This document shows positions 12,740 to 14,850 of a stretch of 14,850 nucleotides of DNA, one piece after another; the first letter of the stretch is position 1; every line of letters begins with the position of its first letter. The notes beneath the pieces were generated by a model. It did no database searches. It was not told the DNA's origin and was given only the letters and a program-made list of their open reading frames with translations. Position numbers and translations under genes: made by a program. The stretch is from Anaerolineales bacterium UBA4826 (GTDB taxonomy: Bacteria; Chloroflexota; Anaerolineae; UBA4142). The DNA lies in the NCBI GenBank assembly GCA_002400365.1, contig DHFK01000194.1, forward strand, positions 1-14,850. Reading direction: 5' to 3'.

Positions 12740-13867
12740 ATGAAAATCGCGCTCAACGGTACTTTCTGGGATCGCCCAACGACCGGCAGCGGGCAGTACG
12801 TGCGCGCGCTAGTGTCCGCGCTGGGGCAACTTGCGCCGGAAAATGAGTACGTGGTGATCGCGCCGAAGGCAGAAGGCAATCTCGGAAAAGTGTGGTTCGA
12901 GCAAATCGCGTTTGAGCGCGCGTGCCAGCGTGAACGCGCCGCGCTCGCGCACGTGCCGTACTTTGCGCCGCCGCTTTTTCCGCGTATGAAAACAATCGTC
13001 ACGATTCACGATTTGATTCCACTGTTGCTGCCGTTGTACCGCGGCTCGCTGCTCGTGCGCGCGTACACGCAACTCGTCGCCGCCGGCGCGCGCCGCGCGG
13101 ACGCGATCATCGCCGACTCGGAATGGACCAAGCGCGATATCGTTCAGCGGCTGGGCATTGACGCCGCGCGCGTGCGCGTCGTCTATCTCGCCGCCGACGC
13201 GCGCTACCGCCCGTGCGACGCCGCGGCGATCGCCACGGTCCGCCGCAAGTACGCGCTGCCCGATCCTTCGCCTCGCTCAGGATTGCTCCTCTACCTCGGC
13301 GGATTCGATCAGCGCAAGAACGTGCGCGTCATCATCGAAGCGTTCGCGCGCTTGCGCGATCTGTACGCCGCGGGCTGTCGGCTGGCGCTTGCCGGCGTGA
13401 TCCTCGGCAAGGATTCGGAATTCTTTCCCGATCCGCGTCGCAGCGCGCGCGCGGTCAACCTGCCGGACGACGCGATTCGATACGTCGGCTGGGTGGACGA
13501 GGCGGACAAGCCCGCGCTGTACGCGAGCGCGACCGCGTTCCTCTTTCCATCGCTGTACGAAGGTTTCGGTTTGCCGCCGCTCGAAGCGATGGCGTGCGGG
13601 ACGCCGGTGATTTGCTCCAACGCATCGTCGTTGCCGGAAGTTGTCGGCGACGCGGCGCTCACCGTGAACCCGAATGACGTGGCAGCATGGGCAGACGCGA
13701 TGCGCGAGGTGTTGACCGACGCCGCGCGCCGCGTGGAAATGCGCGAGCGCGGCATCGCGCAAGCGGCAAGATTCGCGTGGACGCGCGCGGCGGAGGAAAC
13801 GCTGGCGGTTTATCACCAATCATCCGCGAATCGCGCTAGTCTTCATGCGCGCGATTCGCGTGATTAG
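12740..13867 (+). CDS. Glycosyltransferase, GT4 family (GT-B fold)
   Basis: Predicted to move a sugar from a nucleotide donor to a growing glycan at the inner face of the membrane. The 375-residue product begins MKIALNGTFWDRPTTGSGQY, a normal opening for GT4 mannosyl/glucosyltransferases. IVTIHDLIPLLLP and IADSEWTKRDI follow in the N-terminal domain. The donor-binding domain has GGFDQRKNV, YVGWVDEADKPALYASA and FPSLYEGFGLPPLEAMACG, in which E274 and E282 form the EX7E pair. ATG 12740 is chosen over an in-frame TTG at 12728 that falls in the repeat. The C-terminal 17 residues (HQSSANRASLHARDSRD) are encoded by a hairpin repeat and look added. Donor and acceptor are unknown; adjacency to galE suggests UDP-sugar use. 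Confidence 0.9.
   Translation: MKIALNGTFWDRPTTGSGQYVRALVSALGQLAPENEYVVIAPKAEGNLGKVWFEQIAFERACQRERAALAHVPYFAPPLFPRMKTIVTIHDLIPLLLPLYRGSLLVRAYTQLVAAGARRADAIIADSEWTKRDIVQRLGIDAARVRVVYLAADARYRPCDAAAIATVRRKYALPDPSPRSGLLLYLGGFDQRKNVRVIIEAFARLRDLYAAGCRLALAGVILGKDSEFFPDPRRSARAVNLPDDAIRYVGWVDEADKPALYASATAFLFPSLYEGFGLPPLEAMACGTPVICSNASSLPEVVGDAALTVNPNDVAAWADAMREVLTDAARRVEMRERGIAQAARFAWTRAAEETLAVYHQSSANRASLHARDSRD
13262..13282. repeat. Small in-frame palindrome in the glycosyltransferase gene
   Basis: ATCCTTCGCC followed by TCGCTCAGGAT has matched ends (ATCCT/AGGAT) and recalls the CTTC...CGCTCAGGGC motif at 10154-10182. It encodes DPSPRSGLL (about 174-182), in the linker between the two GT-B domains. 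The assignment is tentative. Confidence 0.4.
13825..13860. repeat. Hairpin repeat spanning the 3' end of the glycosyltransferase gene
   Basis: CGCGAATCGCGC (13825-13836) pairs perfectly with GCGCGATTCGCG (13849-13860) with a 12-nt loop. AATCA/TGATT just outside extends the stem past a 2-nt bulge up to the stop codon at 13865-13867. It encodes the last residues of the enzyme and ends 24 nt before the next gene. It lacks a T-run, so it looks like a genome repeat that supplied a new stop codon rather than a classical terminator. Confidence 0.65.
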
Positions 13868-13884
13868 CGGATAGCAGCGGCTTT

Positions 13885-14805
13885 ATGAACCATACGCGCA
13901 AACTGCTTCTACTGATTGCGCTAATGCTCGGCAACCTCGGAAGAATCAGCGCCACATCGCTTGGGCAGATCCAGAATCATCTTGACGCCGGCGCACCTCA
14001 GGGCGCCGGTAGCCAGACGCATATCTATCTGCCTTTGATGCTATCGGGCGCATGTCCGCCTATTCAGCGCGGTCTCGCGTTTCTTGACGCCAGGTACAAT
14101 CCCGCCATCGGCTTGCTGAACGAGTCCCCGGTGGTCGCGCCGAACCGATACTGGCTGACGAATGACAACGCGCTCGCCGCCTACGTCTTCGCGCGGCTTG
14201 GCAAGCCCGCGATGAGTGGAACCCTCCGCGCATCTATGCGGCGCTATGGCTATGACTCCAACGGATTCATTGACGTCGTATGGAGCGTCCCCGTCGCGTG
14301 GCCGCCCTCGGTCGAGCGCCAAGTTATGCTCTTGAAATCGGGAACCGATGAGATCTGGCAAGAGTTCCACGACACTGACATCCGCTTTCTCGATTGGCGG
14401 GAGTATGCCAATCTGGGATTCCTCGGCGCGTTGAACGAGCACAGTCAGGGACGCACTGCTCAAGCGCACGAGGTCTTTGCGGCGACGCTATCACAATTCA
14501 ATGGCATCGGGTTTCGCGACAAGGCGTACCGCACTCACTACGAGACCTACAAACTCGCGCTCGCGCTCTACGCTGGCGCGACGATCCATGCGCCTATTCC
14601 ATCGGGCGACGAACTGCTGACTGCCTTGCTGGGGATGCAAGGCGCGGACGGCGGATTCGTCACGCTGTACCGCGACCTGCAAACGCCCGAGGGCGACGCC
14701 AATACTGAGACGACCTCGCTGGCGCTCCTGGCGCTGGATGCCTATGGTTGCAAGACGAATTCACCGCGCAACGTAGGGCAAGTGGAGTATGTGGTCTTGC
14801 GCTAG
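13885..14805 (+). CDS. Secreted alpha/alpha-toroid-like protein of unknown function
   Basis: The 306-residue product starts with a signal peptide: MNHTRK, a hydrophobic core LLLLIALMLG, and a likely cut after ISA at about residue 23. A linker (24-57) ends in HIYLPLMLSGACPP, which resembles a short post-signal motif I associate with exported Chloroflexota proteins. From 59 on, helical repeats appear: IQRGLAFLDARYNPAIGLL (60-78), NRYWLTNDNALAAYVFARLG (87-106), REYANLGFLGALNEH (172-186) and LLTALLGMQGADGGFVTLY (244-262). This recalls terpene-cyclase or prenyltransferase-like alpha/alpha toroids and six-hairpin folds. The Shine-Dalgarno is weak (AGCGG), and the gap to the glycosyltransferase stop is 17 nt. 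No catalytic signature could be fixed; a glycan-binding or degrading role is only suggested by context. Confidence 0.65.
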   Translation: MNHTRKLLLLIALMLGNLGRISATSLGQIQNHLDAGAPQGAGSQTHIYLPLMLSGACPPIQRGLAFLDARYNPAIGLLNESPVVAPNRYWLTNDNALAAYVFARLGKPAMSGTLRASMRRYGYDSNGFIDVVWSVPVAWPPSVERQVMLLKSGTDEIWQEFHDTDIRFLDWREYANLGFLGALNEHSQGRTAQAHEVFAATLSQFNGIGFRDKAYRTHYETYKLALALYAGATIHAPIPSGDELLTALLGMQGADGGFVTLYRDLQTPEGDANTETTSLALLALDAYGCKTNSPRNVGQVEYVVLR

Positions 14806-14850
14806 CGCACCTGGCGCGCCCGCGTTGTTGCCTACGAACGGCAGGAACAC

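Overview
The window is high-GC bacterial DNA, rich in CGCG, with dense gene packing and many short palindromic repeats. Bacterial-type promoters, Shine-Dalgarno sites and a bacterial tRNA-Leu are all visible. The gene mix suggests a Chloroflexota (Anaerolineae-like) genome: a plant-type glucuronokinase beside GalU, a DUF5698/DUF2179 membrane protein, a secreted protein with a 'YLPLM' linker after its signal peptide, and abundant small repeats. That assignment is inference from gene content and repeat style, not a database result.

Layout. (1) 1-1561, plus strand: the tail of one gene and two complete genes (an N-acetylmuramoyl-L-alanine amidase and a beta-sandwich protein) that share one C-terminal module resembling LGFP cell-wall repeats. 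A bidirectional terminator follows. (2) 1610-4035, minus strand: an operon of galU, a glucuronokinase-like GHMP kinase and a DUF5698/DUF2179 membrane protein. (3) 4101-4267, minus strand: tRNA-Leu(GAG) with a perfect-consensus promoter and its own terminator. (4) 4336-6349, minus strand: two uncharacterised genes. (5) 6350-6704: a divergent intergenic region with a hairpin repeat, one promoter for each direction, and an 85-bp MITE-like element flanked by a 5-bp direct repeat. (6) 6705-11604, plus strand: a six-hairpin glycosidase-like protein and a GH2 beta-mannosidase 10 nt apart, apparently one operon. (7) 11701-14805, plus strand: galE, a GT4 glycosyltransferase and a secreted alpha/alpha-toroid-like protein.

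The common theme is sugar-nucleotide and glycan metabolism. GalU and GalE supply UDP-glucose and UDP-galactose. The glucuronokinase may feed UDP-glucuronate synthesis. The GT4 enzyme probably uses such donors, and the two glycosidase-type proteins, which lack signal peptides, would break down oligosaccharides inside the cell.

The most unusual feature is the density of repeat elements. Several lie in frame inside enzyme genes. The beta-mannosidase carries two copies of one palindromic family in the same reading frame, plus two further low-complexity inserts. Similar tracts appear in the six-hairpin protein and the glycosyltransferase. Paired AACCTT...AAGGTT palindromes follow two stop codons 12.6 kb apart. 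No integrase, transposase, CRISPR array or defence system was found.
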